A stretch of DNA of 64,000 nt, from the NCBI RefSeq assembly GCF_963576615.1, contig NC_088714.1, positions 35,257,143 to 35,321,142 of the forward strand, in the 5' to 3' direction. This document shows positions 1 to 12,753 of this stretch, piece by piece. Within the stretch, counting starts at the first letter, position 1. Each line of letters starts with the position of its first letter. Origin of the DNA: Watersipora subatra. Its lineage: Eukaryota; Bryozoa; Gymnolaemata; Cheilostomatida; Watersiporidae. Below the pieces are notes generated by a model that was given only the letters and a program-made list of their open reading frames with translations, ran no database searches and was not told where the DNA came from. The position numbers and the translations under genes are program-made.

Positions 1-1268
1 TTGGGAGCTTTATGATAAATGCATATGCGCACACAACTTCCCAAAAATTATCCATCAACAGCCGTTACCAAACCCTTGTACCAGAAATCCCATCAAAAAA
101 TTTTACCATTTTTGTGTAGAGTCGTTCAAGTATAATAATGATACAAAACACATATAAACATATTTAAATATGTTACCAAGTCTTTGAAAAGATGATGCAA
201 TATCCTAAAACTAACCCATCGGATCGGATTATACATACATAGACAGATTAATTTGGCCTACAATCGCCCTTAAAACTTGACAAACCTTTTTTAATCGAAA
301 TTAAGACCGACCAACGAAACGCTGATAAGGCCGTGCAACAGAGAGTAGAACCATTGAGTCATGAGCATTTCACGAAAAAAATGTGCACATTTCACCAGTC
401 TATGGCATTGTCCAATTGCCGAAGGTTTCTGTAATTAACGTTGAAGTACTGAAAAGTAATCGTTTCTTTTTTGCCGATTCTACTGGACTCTGACATTTCG
501 GACACTTATAATGAGTACTTTGGTATTCCAACTGATGTCCAAAGCAGTGAAAGTAAAGGAAATGACGATGATATTTTTCTAACGATTCTTATAAGATTAT
601 TACAATATTTAATTGTAAGAATAATTATTCGATTTTATAAGATTATTGAGATTTAGTTATAGGAATAATCATTTGAATTTACAAGATCGGAGTAAATAGT
701 GACCGATGGTGTGCAATATGTTAATGTTATTATTTTCTAAAGATTTTGTTGATGATACTGCGGCTGTGCCCAATATTGCGGTACTGCCAAGCCGTTTTTA
801 ATATCTGCGAAATTAAGTAATAGGCCTACATTTTCTTATAGATATACATCTATTTCTATGACAACTAGCTAAAATCTGTTTAGATTTTTAAATTCAGCAT
901 AATCTTTTAGATATCAATACAGAAATCTAGATAAATATCACAACTTCTTGATATTGGTTGCTATGACCAATGACATACAGCCCCCCAGCCTGTGTATATT
1001 ACACAGGAGCTTGCCATTTTACTTCTAATATTACATTTCTCCTATTGCAGGGGAGACATATAAACATATAATCTTTTCTTTTCATTATTGCTGTTTGTTG
1101 TACATAATAACACCCAGTACATTACAGCTACCATTGCAGCTACCATTGCAGTTCTCATATTGCACTGCAGTGCCATTTGACTGCTAATATTGCATTTCTG
1201 AACCGGCAGACCTTTTCTTTTTCCATTATCACTTTGGTCGCGGGCTGTATGACAGGGGAACTTCTAGT
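1..1268 (+). repeat. dispersed repeat family R1, copy 1 (left edge cut by window)
   Basis: This stretch is repeated in inverted orientation at about 42338-45270, where a 1.8-kb element interrupts it. Shared landmarks are the CGTTCAAGTATAATAATGAT block near 122, an acidic reading frame around 480-600 (motif [20 protein letters not shown], nearly identical in both copies), and the end near 1255 at GGCTGTATGACAGGGGAA. The shared acidic frame suggests a once-coding unit, but it matches no family I recognise. The copy here is uninterrupted and supplies the empty site for the insertion in the other copy. A possible mobile origin is inference, since one edge is outside the window. Confidence 0.75.
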
Positions 1269-1678
1269 AAAGTAAATCTTCATAATAAATCACTGCATAT
1301 ATTTGATATGCTTTCCTAGTTGTCTACAGTTACTTAGTAGTTTACCTGTTGCTATTTACTAATGCTACCTGCGGCCTGTCACCATTTTCACTTAGCTGAC
1401 CCAAAAGTCCACAATGTGAAAAAAGAATTTTGGAGCACTCCCGTAGTGAGCCTTGCCTCGCTTGTCTAGCTTTTTTAGCTTAATCTAATTTGGATCCTTC
1501 GTTATCAAAATGGTCGACCAGTCCCAAGTATAGCAGTCTAGCCAAGTATCTGCTAACGGGTGCAGTCCCAAGCATGCTAATGATATATCTGACATTCACA
1601 ATTTTGCATTCTCAAGCACAAGAACCAGCCACACACAGGTTGTTAAATAGTGAAAAGTAACTTGCAACTGATGAGCCG

Positions 1679-2024
1679 TTTGTTAGAGAGAATGACCCCA
1701 GTGATTTGTTAGAGGGAATGGCCTCAGTGATTTGTTAGAGGGAATGACCTCAGTGATGTGTTAGAGAGAATGACCTCAGTGACTTGTTAGAGAGAATGAC
1801 CTCAGTGATTTGTTAGAGAGAATGACCTCAGTGATTTGTTAGAGAGAATGACCTCAGTGATTTGTTAGAGAGAATGACCCCAGTGATTTGTTAGAGAGAA
1901 TGACCTCAGTGATTTGTTTGAGAGAATGACCTCAGAGATTTGTTAGAGAGAATGACCTCAGTGATTTGTTAGAGAGAATGACCCCAGTGATTTGTTAGAG
2001 AGAATGACCCCAGTGATTTGTTAG
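1679..2024. repeat. 26-bp minisatellite, about 13 copies
   Basis: The unit is TTTGTTAGAGAGAATGACCT followed by CAGTGA. Units differ mainly by C/T and G/A substitutions and one T-for-A change. No stop-free frame of note. Confidence 0.95.
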
Positions 2025-5000
2025 TTTAAAAATAAACTATTCAGTTACAGTCTAATGTGAGCTGACCTTCTGGGTTTTTCATACTCAATTGAAATGTTGA
2101 TTTGTATCTAGTAAGCAACTATTATTTGCTTGGTAAATTACTATTTTCATTGTTTGTTTAATTGTTTGTTTAAAAATTATAATGTAGTTCTAATGACGTT
2201 AAGTTAAGAAGTTAGGAACTTCCTAACTTTCTTCCTAACTTCCTAAAGTTCCTAACTTCGATAAGTTAGGAAGTCAGGGAATGGCTGAGCTATTGAGGTG
2301 AGTTCTTCAGTTACTCTCTCGATGTGATGAACGATGAGCGCATGATATGTTTACTCATTCTAACTCTTCATCCGATATCCTCTGTTATTTATGAGCTATT
2401 TATTTGAGTAGGGACAGCAGACTTGTATCATTTATGACACCGTGTCAAACACATATCCTATTTAACATAGCTTTCCTATCATATTCATTTCAATTTTGGT
2501 GAGATAATCTGTGGATTCAGTTTTCTGTTTTGAGTCGAACATTATTAGCGAAACATTTAGAAACATTATTTAGCGAAACAAATATCTACTACGCCTCAGG
2601 CCAACCCCTTTCAAGCACTAAAATGAGATGGGATTCATTGATAACCAAAGTAAATTGGGGCTAAGCCTTTAGTGAGTTGGAATTCTTGGCATAACTTTTA
2701 CGAGCTATTTATAGAAAGCTTATTAATTATGTAGTGGAGTTAGCTGTTTACGACTAAAAACGGTCTGGATAGCGTTGCATAAACGGGGAGGAATTTTGCG
2801 CATAACTCTGTAATAATAGTGGGATGACACATCTGTTCTTCCTTACGCGTCTCTCAGGACTTGCCTACTCCAAGCATAATCATCAAGTAATGAAGGAGGC
2901 ATTACAGATAATAGTGCAATTAGCCATTTATTAATTAGCATGGTGGGCTTCGCGCAACATTGCAATTGTTTGCATCACAATAATTCAGTTCCGATACCAG
3001 TGATTGATAACCAAGTGAAGAGGCAGCAGGTCAGGAGCTGATATCATGCTGGCAGCACCTGCTGGTAGCAATAATATAAAATCCATCACAAGAATAGGCC
3101 ACGGCTATCATATGGGCGGGTTTATGGATCGAGCTCTGTTGGAATTGTGCTAGCCTGAGTTTTGGGGCTAACACAGTTCTTGTGGGGCGGTCACGTTACC
3201 CTGTTAGGTTTTTGGGTATAGTTTTTATTGCAGATATGCATCAATCGGGGATAACAAACCATGAACCTTAAATTTCTACAGTATAGGGGAAATACCTAAC
3301 CAAAAAAATGGATCTATGGAAAATAAAACATTTCAAATTACCTATTTTTACCAATTTTGAGATTGGCAAGGGTTGTAATATATGCTTAAGTTAAATATAA
3401 TTTATCCGAAATCACTCGAACAATGTCCTTTTTCCTCTAGTTTTCAATTAATATTTTGCCACCCCTAGTATAAAATGAGTTTTTCATCGTTGTCACATTG
3501 TTTGACCTGGCTAATAAGATGAGACAGCAGGCAAAGCTGTGCAGGGTAGTTTTCATACTCAAAATCTAAATATAAAACCTAATTTGGGCCAATTCACAAT
3601 GGTGAATATTAATATTGTGAATACTTGTGAATGGCAACTGACTGATCATAATGGTGACAATATTGGGCAACTATATCTATTTCACAACAAAATGAAACCA
3701 ACAGATCAGTAAAATAATCACCATTGTTCATAATATTTGTAAATTTACAAGGGGCATTATTCAGCATATTTGTTTGTTCTGGTGCTATGTTCGGGTTCAC
3801 CCCAACAGAGCCTGATCATTAAACCCCCCCATATGACAGCCGTCACCTATCCTTTGGGGTTTTTATATCATTGCTAGCAGTGAGTTGTTACAGGCAGCAA
3901 CTGCTAGCTGAGAGATGTTACTGGCAGCACATAAACTAAGATTACGGTTGCGCCAGAAGTTATGTTGAAGATGGAAAGTTCATTGTGGTCAATTAAGGCA
4001 GCTTTACAATATATAAACGTGCATAGCCAAAATATGATTAAAGATAAACGTCGGTAAACATTTAGGGGTGAACAGAGGAAATTACTTTTTATTATTGCTA
4101 AATGTCTTCAAAAAATGCCAACAACAATAAATGAAAAAGGCAATATACACACATATATATATATTATATACATACATATATATTATCGTTGGAGACAAAT
4201 TCAAGCAGATATGGCCCAAATACATATCTGCACGAAACAAATATGTAACGATTAACTAACAGCTAAATGTTCTTTATACCTTATATTATAATTTCCTCTA
4301 CACTTAGGATATTGGGTTTTCTTCCTTTATTATCTTTGTGAACCTAGTATTTCTAATAATAATATATAAATATATAATTAAAACGATATAGTGAAATTAC
4401 AAATACACAAAATTTATTGCAGTACGGTAACAAAAACAGAGAATGTAATTTTGGAGTTAATTTTGTGAGTTAAACTGGCTATAATGGCTAATATAGGATG
4501 ACGTTTAGTTGGAATACCAGGGAACAGAAGCTAAAAAAGAGAAAACAAAGCAAGGATTCGAGGCTAAGAGTTACATGTTGCGCCTACGCGAAAGAGAGTA
4601 GGGGTACGCCAAAGGCTACGAGTCATTAACTCTTATGACATTTCTGAGACTGCGACAGCCCTGGAAATGATGTCATACCCGGAATAAGTGTCCATGTTAC
4701 GTAGAACTTTGCCTGTAAGCCTTTGTGTCCGCTATCTTCTTCCCACACATGGCACAGATACCTTCAAAATGCCGTATTGATATAATTAACTGGTAGACAT
4801 CTCAAATGCTCAGGGGACAATACCTGTGTTATTATGGTATCACTTGTGCACGTAAAACGTGGTAGAAATATGAGCGTGATGAAATATATATATATATATA
4901 GAACAACACAAATTTTGAACACTCTCTAATGCTGTCGTAGATAGCCTTGTTGTAGATTACTGATGTATATAACCTAACGTTCAATACATACTTTCGTTTG

Positions 5001-5248
5001 ATTGACAATATTATGTGCTTTTTAGCTATTACTGGAAGTACTTGTTTTGTTTAGTAAATTCAACAGACACTTTCTAGCTTCTTTGCTATGATTAAGCTGC
5101 CAAAACTTTTAAATCATTTACAGATTTGATCGATTTGCTCATTTATCATCTTAAAATCAAATACAGTGCACCCCCAGAATACAATTACCCTAATATACGA
5201 TTTTTTCACCTTACGAAGTTGAACATGGTGAGGTTTTCACCTCATCAA
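2025..5248. other. no gene recognised; AT-rich intergenic DNA
   Basis: I see no convincing exon on either strand. Contents are small: a degenerate inverted repeat of AAGTTAGGAA/TTCCTAACTT type near 2205-2275, short TA-rich runs near 4150-4190 and 4887-4900, and scattered short open frames without family motifs. Confidence 0.5.
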
Positions 5249-5515
5249 ATTTATCACTGTGTAAAATGTAATCTATTGTTACATACGAATAGAGCAGATT
5301 TACCACCGTGTAAAATGTATTCTATTGTTATATACGAATAAAGCAGATTTACCACTGTGTAAAATGTACTATATTGTTATATACGACTAGAGCAGATTTA
5401 TCGCTGTGTAAAATGTACTATATTGTTATATACGACTAGAGCAGATTTACCGCCGTGTAAAATGTACTCCATTGTTATATATGACTAGAGCAGATTTATT
5501 ACCGTGCAAAATGTA
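5249..5515. repeat. 49-bp tandem array, left part (split by transposon)
   Basis: About five units built around AGCAGATTTACC and GTGTAAAATGTACTATATTG. The array stops at TA (5514-5515), where the Tigger-like element begins, and resumes at 8677. The two halves form one array. Confidence 0.9.
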
Positions 5516-8500
5516 GGGGAGGAGTACGCTATGTGGGCCTCCAAAATTGCATAAAATTTCGTGTCTGAATATCTCCTACCAAAACTATCCAAACAACTTC
5601 CTACTTTTTGTTGACATGAGGCCATGTGTTGGGTACAACACTAGATTGGTTTTAAGCTTTGGCACAAAATAAATTTGCAAAGAAGTTATTATTGAAACTG
5701 TGGCTCATGTATCCTCTCAAAGAAGAAACATGGTCCGGTACGGAGGATACACGGTACGCTGTCGTAGGATACTTGGACATACGTGGCCCAAATATCCTCC
5801 AGTACAGTAAATGTGCATTGAAGAACATGAATGTCATGAGTATTTAAGCATATTTTTTATTTTGTATTTAATGAGTTATCGCAAAGTATCGTGCAAAAAT
5901 ATAACCAACCAATTAAATACAACATTGTGGTAAGACGTTACATCTTAATTTGATGGCAAGATCAAAACAAAAAAGTCTATCTAACTTCATTGCCAAACAC
6001 TATGCCAAACTTCAAGCCACTTGTTTTTCCCCATTGTCGGGAGCTACCAGTTAGTGTGGTGGCATCCGGCAGCATAGTGTGTATATCCTCAATCTTCACA
6101 TATGCCACATCTTCTGTTGATGGTAGTTTGAAAAGATTGTCATCCCCCGTCTGTAAAATCGCACCTCAACTTCACCATCCGACGCGTTACCTTTTAGCCG
6201 TCCAACCTAGAACACGTGAGATTTTTTTGTATGAAACTTGATCATATAGTATTTCCCATCTTCAAACGTTCTCCTCTGTAAATACAATACACACAATATA
6301 TTACATCTCAGTATAATTGATCTAGAATAATGATGTCAGAACAACCGCCTATACGTTTGTTGTTTAGAATAATAATTATTAGAGTCTGCAACATAGCATA
6401 ATGACCTCAACAATTGTTTATTTAGTTATTATAATGTGGTCAACTACCTCTGGAAGAGTGTTCGGCAGCTCTTCTTCATCAATCTCATCTGCAGATGAGT
6501 CATCGACCGGAACTATAGCATCCTCATCTCTATCTGTAGAGCTGCTGTCTTCCTGGGGTATTTTTCTCTTTAGTGATGGTGTGCTATTGATGTATCCATG
6601 TTCGATTTTTTTTCTCTTAGTTTGTTTAATAGGCTTTGGCCTTTTGTGTGGGAGCGGTCGACTGATTACTAGTGAAGTGGATGGAGTGATGGCACTTGCA
6701 GCACTACTATTTGGATGAGCAGTAGGATGTTCAAGGGAATTGACTTCAACTGTCGGCCGGCTGGTTCCTGGCTGCGGTTGTTCAATTCCTGGGATCCTAT
6801 TTTCGTTGCGATCTGTTACAGCAGATGGGAGAAAGTCTATGTCAGTAAAGACTTCTCGATCATATGGCCAAAATCCAGATTTTCTGAAGCCACTGAGTAT
6901 GTTTGGCGCACTACAAGCCTTGGTGTAAAAGTCACAGATAAATGCAGCACTCTGGTATATACTGATCGGCTCTGCCGGATTCATCATTTGCCATGAGTTA
7001 GCCTTGTTGTAATGATGGGACATTGGCCCAAAAACTGTGAGATCGAGTGGTTGCGTTTTATTGCTGGTGTGTGGGGCAATGGTAACACTATGTATACCAT
7101 CGTCTTTGGCTAGCTTTAACACTCCATAGCCATAATGACTTACGTGATTGTCCATCATAAGAATTATGGAATGATCTTTTGTGGGTCTGGCATGTTTTAT
7201 AATATGTTTTAGTACTTGGATAAATAGTGGATAATACCTGTGTCATCCATGCTGATCCTGTTTTGGGATTTGCTAGTGCCAAAGCTCCTTGTGCCGCACC
7301 ATCCATGAACGCATTATGCCAGTGTTTTCTTGGAAATATCATAACACGTGGCAGCTTGTTGCCGATGGCATTTACAATGCCAACACTAGTAACCAGCTAT
7401 CCGCGTTCACGGCTGGTCAGCTGTCCCACCTGCTCTGGCCCCTTGGTGATATGACTTTTGGGACTGCCTGGACGGTTGTGAAGCCAGACTTATCTAAATT
7501 ATGTATCCTTTCACCGGTTACCTTTGTTGAATCCAATGCTTTTTTGAGCTCATAAAAAAGTTAATGTTAGGTCGGTTGAATGCACTAGCGCATGCTATAG
7601 ATGTAGCCTCAGGTTGGCGTAGCGATAACTCACGGTTCCTTGTCATAAATACAGTCATCCAATTGTCACCAGCTGACTTTTCAAGGTGTCATTTCTCTGG
7701 TACATTAACAGTGTTGTCGACTGAGAGCTCATAAACAAAACGCATCGCTTCACTTCTCGTCATCCCATAATAATGGTTGGAAGAGCTTATTAGGCACTCT
7801 TTTAATTCTTTCTCTTGCTCAACTGTAAAGACCATTCGATGCCGAAAATCAGGAGACATAGCAGCTTCATTGCTATTCTTGAACTTATCAATGTATCTGA
7901 AAGGAATAACATGCAAATTGTAAAACAACGTAGTTAATAGTTTGCTAACAGCTGGTGCTTAAGTAAAACATTAAATAACTCTTTACCAAAGTTATAGGCC
8001 TAGGCCTGTATATTATAAGCATCAAAGTTTTAACTTCTAACCTCTTAAGGGTTGACCTAGGTATTCCATTGCTTTTGGTCACACTCCTTACAGTTTTCTT
8101 TCTCTACCAGTTCCTTCACAGCTTTTCTCATCACATTTTTGGGCAACACTTCCCTAGCCGTCCTCTTTTTATAAAATTGAGGCATTATTGTCTGAAATTG
8201 TCAGAAAATAAGATACATGGACCACCTTGCCAAATTTTCATCTATATATCTGCATTAATGTAGGATACTTGGACCACCCGGCCCACCTATCCTACCCTTG
8301 AGTGGCCCATGTATCCTGAGTCACACCATTGGTAATCTGATCATATTGGAACTAAAACAGCTTTAAATGTTTGCCAAAACTCATTAATTAGCTAATTTGA
8401 TGTTTACCTTTCAATTGAAATTAAAATATAGGAAAAGTTTCAATTATTTTAGAGATCCAAGCAGCATTAGAATACCAAAAATAGTAGGAAATTCTAAACA

Positions 8501-8676
8501 TAAGGCACCTCACCTGTAGCTCTTTGTATTAATGCTGATTTAGAATACAAATGGCAACCATGGGCTCTTTGCTGATTGGCTAAAAATGTTATAGCAGTGG
8601 GAAACCTTCATAAGACAACTCCTACAATAACATGTGGCCCATAAATCCTCTATGCCTATGTATCGTACTCCGCCCC
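5516..8676 (-). mobile_element. Tigger/pogo-like DNA transposon, complete but decayed (3.16 kb)
   Basis: Both ends are visible. The left terminus GGGGAGGAGTACGCT and the inverted right terminus GGGGCGGAGTACGAT are flanked by TA on both sides (5514-5515 and 8677-8678), as expected for the Tc1/mariner/pogo superfamily. Near each end there are extra copies of an AGGATAC-TTGGACC / GGCCCATGTATCCT motif, candidate subterminal transposase-binding sites (inference). It lies inside a 49-bp tandem array, so removing the element and one TA restores a repeat unit. It carries one transposase gene on the minus strand, now a pseudogene, so this copy cannot encode an active enzyme. Confidence 0.93.
5977..8185 (-). 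pseudogene. Tigger/jerky-like DDE transposase pseudogene, three exons
   Basis: Exon 1 (8185-8042) starts MPQFYKKRTAR and encodes a psq-type helix-turn-helix ending SNGIPRSTLKR. A 145-bp GT-AG intron splits the Arg codon, and exon 2 resumes YIDKFK at 7896. Exon 2 (to 6448) holds an FTVEQEKEL block, SAGDNWM, RELSLRQPEATS, then the DDE_1 core: NLDKSG (first Asp), MMDNHVSH (second Asp) and QPLDLTVFGP (third Asp), followed by a GFRKSGFWPYD block. Exon 3 (6275-5977) gives a C-terminal tail with KYYMIKFHTKKSHVF, EVEVRFYRR and PSTEDVAYVKIEDI, of the kind found in jerky/Tigger proteins. Lesions: about five frameshifts (near 8070, 7550, 7440, 7225, 6150), TGA for the expected Trp codon at 7689-7691, and TAG codons at 7397-7399 and in exon 3. 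Catalytic aspartates persist, so decay is neutral rather than by loss of the core. Confidence 0.92.
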
Positions 8677-8729
8677 TAATGTATTGTTATATACGACTAG
8701 AGCAGATTTACCAACGTGTAAAATGTAAA
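8677..8729. repeat. 49-bp tandem array, right part
   Basis: The array resumes directly after the transposon's right TA with TGTTATATACGACTAGAGCA and GTGTAAAATGTA, matching units left of 5515. Confidence 0.88.
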
Positions 8730-8738
8730 GCTATACCA

Positions 8739-9245
8739 TACTAAAGCTGTACTATATCTCTAAAGCTTGTATCAGCAGATATCTGCTATACTAAAGCTGT
8801 ACTATATCTCTAAAGCTTGTATCAGCAGATATCTGCTATACTAAAGCTGTACTATATCTCTAAAGCTTGTATCAGCAGATATCTGCTATACTAAAACTGT
8901 ACTATATCTCTAAAGCTTGTATCAGCAGATATCTGCTATACTAAAGCTGTACTATATCTCTAAAGCTTGTATCAGCAGATATCTGCTATACTAAAGCTGT
9001 ACTATATCTCTAAAGCTTGTATCAGCAGATATCTGCTATACTAAAACTGTACTATATCTCTAAAGCTTGTATCAGCAGATATCTGCTATACTAAAGCTGT
9101 ACTATATCTCTAAAGCTTGTATCAGCAGATATCTGCAATACTAAAGCTGTACTATATCTCTAAAGCTTGTATCAGCAGATATCTGCTATACTAAAGCTGT
9201 ACTATATCTCTAAAGCTTGTATCAGCAGATATCTGCTATACTAAA
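8739..9245. repeat. 50-bp minisatellite, about 10 nearly identical copies
   Basis: The unit runs CTAAAGCTGTACTATATCTC then TAAAGCTTGTATCAGCAGAT and ATCTGCTATA. Each unit contains the perfect 14-bp palindrome AGCAGATATCTGCT (one unit has GCAATA). Only a few substitutions are seen, which implies recent expansion. Confidence 0.95.
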
Positions 9246-9799
9246 TGAAAAATGTTTGATAACTAAATGAGAACAGTTTGTTATGATGAGACTAGTTGAT
9301 ACTAGTTGCTGCTGATCTAATGAAACAGTACTTATAGAGAATAATGCCAGCGCTTTTATTTGTTGGATTATTAGTTGATCTATAAAAGATGAACAACTGA
9401 ATTGTGTACAGTTTTCCTCAAGAAGTTGGATGAAGAAACCAATGCAATTTGCTAACAGTTTGATGGATAGCAACAGAACAACTTCCAGAATTCAATACCT
9501 CCTCAATGGCACAATCTTGGCAGGAAATGAAACAGCTGACTGCAGAATTTCATCACATACCGAGAAACAGCAGTTCTACGAAAAATATCTCTGTTGAGTT
9601 TTTATAATTGATAACAGTGCAAACTATTTTTATTGCTCCTATAGAGAGTAAACTGAAACATTTTTCATGAGCACATTTTTATGGGTCAGCCTAAAAGCTG
9701 GTTCAAACAAAGCACTTTCCACAATGATGATATGATCTAAAATCATTTTTGACAGGAATCACCTATGTAAAGATTCAATCATACAATAGCGCTTGCTAT
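9246..9799. other. no gene recognised
   Basis: An open frame of about 57 codons ending at TGA near 9596 follows a possible acceptor (GTGTACAG near 9410). It has no recognisable motif, so I do not call it a gene. Confidence 0.4.
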
Positions 9800-10270
9800 A
9801 GCCAGCAGCAAACCATCTAATAAAAAGCGCGATTTTATCACAAGCTAGCGTTGTTATCGTGCATCATTGAGCTCATTTTTCTCGGCATTCAGCCTATTAA
9901 ACATCCTGTAACAAGCTACGAGCAATGTTAAATAGTTTATCTACCTTTCATTAAGGACTGAGATTATTTTGAAGGCTGAATTTAGATAATAATGAGACAA
10001 ACATCTCCATCATTCTAAATCGGACTAAACATTCCCAACTTCCGTTTCTAAAAAGCTAGCATACGTCACCTATTTATGTGTAGAGCTTGTTGTGCTGATT
10101 GTGTTGTTTTCGAGACCGATATTGAAACGCTGTACAAAAGCCTTCATGACTTTGAAATTTAGTGGACCAACCTTTATTTTGAGTACAAAATCGAATTCAG
10201 CGTGTCTGATTAACCTAGAAAAAACGATAAAAGTTGTACGTGGCAGTTATGGTGTAAAGATTACCCAATG
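9800..10270 (+). mobile_element. single-arm copy of long-inverted-repeat element R2
   Basis: This region matches the right arm of the 14252-15044 element through GAGCTCATTTTTCTCGGC, AACAAGCTACGAGCAAT, TTGTTTTCGAGACCGATATT and the terminal GTACGTGGCAGTTATGG. The left arm is absent. In this copy the block GATTTTATCACAAGC-GTTGTTAT lies in the opposite orientation relative to its flanks compared with the palindromic copy. Confidence 0.75.
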
Positions 10271-11394
10271 GATATCGCAATTTAGCAGTTTAGAAAGATC
10301 GATCTTGTAGAATATCGACAGAATTTTGGTTACATACTGGATGTTGGAACAAAGACTATCAAGTCTTGTTTCTAACACCAGAAACATGGCCTTCGAAAGA
10401 CGCAAGCATTACTGACAGACAGCTAACAATACAGTTTTATGTACATGCCGATCATGCGCCCTACAATACCTTTTTCTCATAAAATTCAAGATAAAAAACT
10501 ACATGTTGGATTTCTTACCAGTATAAATAAATTGCTCCCTCTGGAACACAGTATTTTGGTATAAATTTCAACTATAAAACATCTCTACGTAGTACTTTGT
10601 TGTTGGAAATGCCCAAGTACTCCCACATCGACAAATTCCCCCGCTGGCGCTGGACCCCACACGATGATATGAGTAAGCGAAGAAACGGTCATAAAATATA
10701 CGGCGTATCAGACTCAGCTCGCGTCAATACTACCAATGTATCAAATGGCATCATAGTTAGCCTAAGCGTAATTGCGATGTATATAACGTAAACTAGAGCA
10801 AGCGGTCAGACAATTACAGCACTTTCCTAAGAATAGTGAACACTATCTAATTAAAGCTATTTGGTGTTCTTAAACAATGTGTTTATGTTAAACTCTGCAG
10901 AGTTGAAGTAACGGCTACAAATTGTATATGGTGGAGTACCATAGTTGCACTCTTCAAATAACTGTCTCCGATAACAAACAACCTTGAATGAGTAGCTCAG
11001 GGCTGAAATAGCTCTCATATACTAATTGATTTTGCGTAATTTAAGTTAATTAAACACCATGTTTGTTCCTGTCTTTCATGAATAAAGGAAGATTGACAAA
11101 GCTTCTCCATATGATTATTACCTGACTGACAGTGTTTTTCTATTCTTCCTTATAGGAGTCATTGTGCCTTGGAAAGTATACTTGCAGGCGATTGTCATAC
11201 TTCGAGAGAATATTATATTTTTAGGTAAAATTTATTTATTTTAGGTAGTTGCAATGGCCGAAACAAAGGAGGCACATAAACTAATAGATAAACTTGTCAA
11301 ACACATTTCACACAGCTTTTAACTGATTAGCTATTAATTTATCCCTGTTATTTATTCCTACTGTTTTATAACGTTATTTACATTTAGTTAATTA
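10271..11394. other. no gene recognised
   Basis: Unique AT-rich DNA. A 64-codon open frame at 10597-10791 has no family motif, and no flanking splice sites were convincing. Confidence 0.4.
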
Positions 11395-11833
11395 CCCTAC
11401 AGGATGAAAATATTCGTTGGTCATAAAAATTCGCGGTTTCGCGAACAGTCAATCCCGCGAATTATTAAATTCAGTGAATAATTAGTTCTATTTTTAATCA
11501 CAAGAGAGAATAACTACTGCATCAAATTGAAAACTAGTCGCTAGCCTAGTTTTTAATGTAAATACTAAACGTAATTGAGTTCCAAAACATTTTTAAAATC
11601 ATTGCCTGAGCTTTGAGTTAACACCATAGGCAATGCATCACATTTATTTACAAAATTATTCGAGGTTGTCACAATATATGCAGAATGGCGTCATCGCGAA
11701 AATAGCCGCGAGGCAGAAGTACTAAACGTAGCCGAGTTCCAAAACTTCTTTAAAATCATCGCCAGGCTTCGAGCTTTATTGCCATTGTGTCAAACTTTAC
11801 AACATTATTCAAGGTTTTTACAAGTTATTCGGC

Positions 11834-12142
11834 ATGGCTTCAGCATAGCAAAAAAGCTCTCCTAGTCTTTTTACATTAGAACCAACTCCATCAATTTCTA
11901 ATACCGAAGTCAAGGACGATCATGATTCTGATCCGGACATTATGGTATGTATTTTATTTGCAGTGCAGATACGTTTTTCCATAATCAACTACATTAATTA
12001 ATTCTTTTGTTTAAAACTGATCGCTTTCATCAAATACTTCAGCTATTGTTTTTGTACTTCCTCAACACTCGTTAATATTTTTTCTTTTTTGTGTTTACTG
12101 CAGATTGAGAATGAAACAACCTACTCCGATTACGAAAACTAG
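11834..12142 (+). pseudogene. element R3-A left mini-gene (acidic C-terminus), two exons
   Basis: Exon 11834-11944 ends ...DHDSDPDIM at donor GTATGT; exon 12104-12142 follows acceptor TTTACTGCAG and encodes [12 protein letters not shown] then TAG. The same intron and tail occur in copy B (44698-44389). From the nearest ATG, both copies carry TAG at codon 5 (MASA*), so either the true start or an upstream exon lies elsewhere, or the master element already carried this stop. An upstream duplicate start (ATGGCGTCATCGCG near 11683) exists. No family recognised. Confidence 0.5.
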
Positions 12143-12407
12143 AGACAAGTAGTAATATTCATCAAGGCAGGAATATTGGCAGAGAGGCAACCAGTCAACC
12201 TAAACCCCTTCATCGACAACAACTCCTTGATATCGCTGTAGCAAACATGATTAAATTATATATTTTATTTCATGTATAGATGTATTATAATTTATTACAA
12301 ACTTGAGTGTACAAATAAAATATTTCAAATACAAATAAAATTTTACAAACGATGAATGGAGTAAATATAAACAGTTTAGTCCATATGGCGGTTGTCTAGC
12401 AATAAAA

Positions 12408-12753
12408 TTAAACTGGTACTCTTGATAAGTGAATACTAGCGTGTAATGGTGCTTTCTGACTAGTTATTTTGGTAATAGCAGCGCTGTCACTGTCTTGGGT
12501 AGGTGTTGAAGGCGATTCTCTCGCTACTACATGGCTGGTAAGGAAGTTATCATCAAAACTCTCCTCGTGGCTTACTATTGCAAACTTCTGCCGGTTGGCC
12601 AAAGATTTGTGCTCGTAAAGGCGTTTTTGTGCCTTTTTTAAAAACAGATATATTCTTCTCGTAAGTAGCTGCGGTCACTTCTACCTCAATTTCCAGACCT
12701 CCCTGAATGATTGGTGGTCTTCTAAGAATGACATCTACCACCCTTGCAATCAT
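12408..12753 (-). pseudogene. element R3-A right mini-gene (frameshifted)
   Basis: Begins MIARVVDVILRRPPIIQGG and ends SIHLSRVPV, like the intact 116-codon frame in copy B (43773-44123). A frameshift near 12630 splits it. An upstream exon is likely: donor TTGTG|GTAAGTA near 12910-12900 and acceptor TTGTTTTAG near 12795 are conserved in both copies, and in this copy the frame stays open across the junction (VRERFFIIHRRTM). Conservation of ends and splice signals supports real coding history; the function is unknown. Confidence 0.6.

Noticed and set aside
6401..6996. Plus-strand ORFs at 6401-6718 and 6715-6996
   Set aside because: They are antisense shadows of the transposase pseudogene on the minus strand.
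8739..9245. CRISPR-like array
   Set aside because: Units are contiguous with no unique spacers and the context is eukaryotic; the same applies to all other arrays here.
9410..9596. 57-codon frame after a possible acceptor
   Set aside because: No recognisable motif, no partner exon and only weak splice context.
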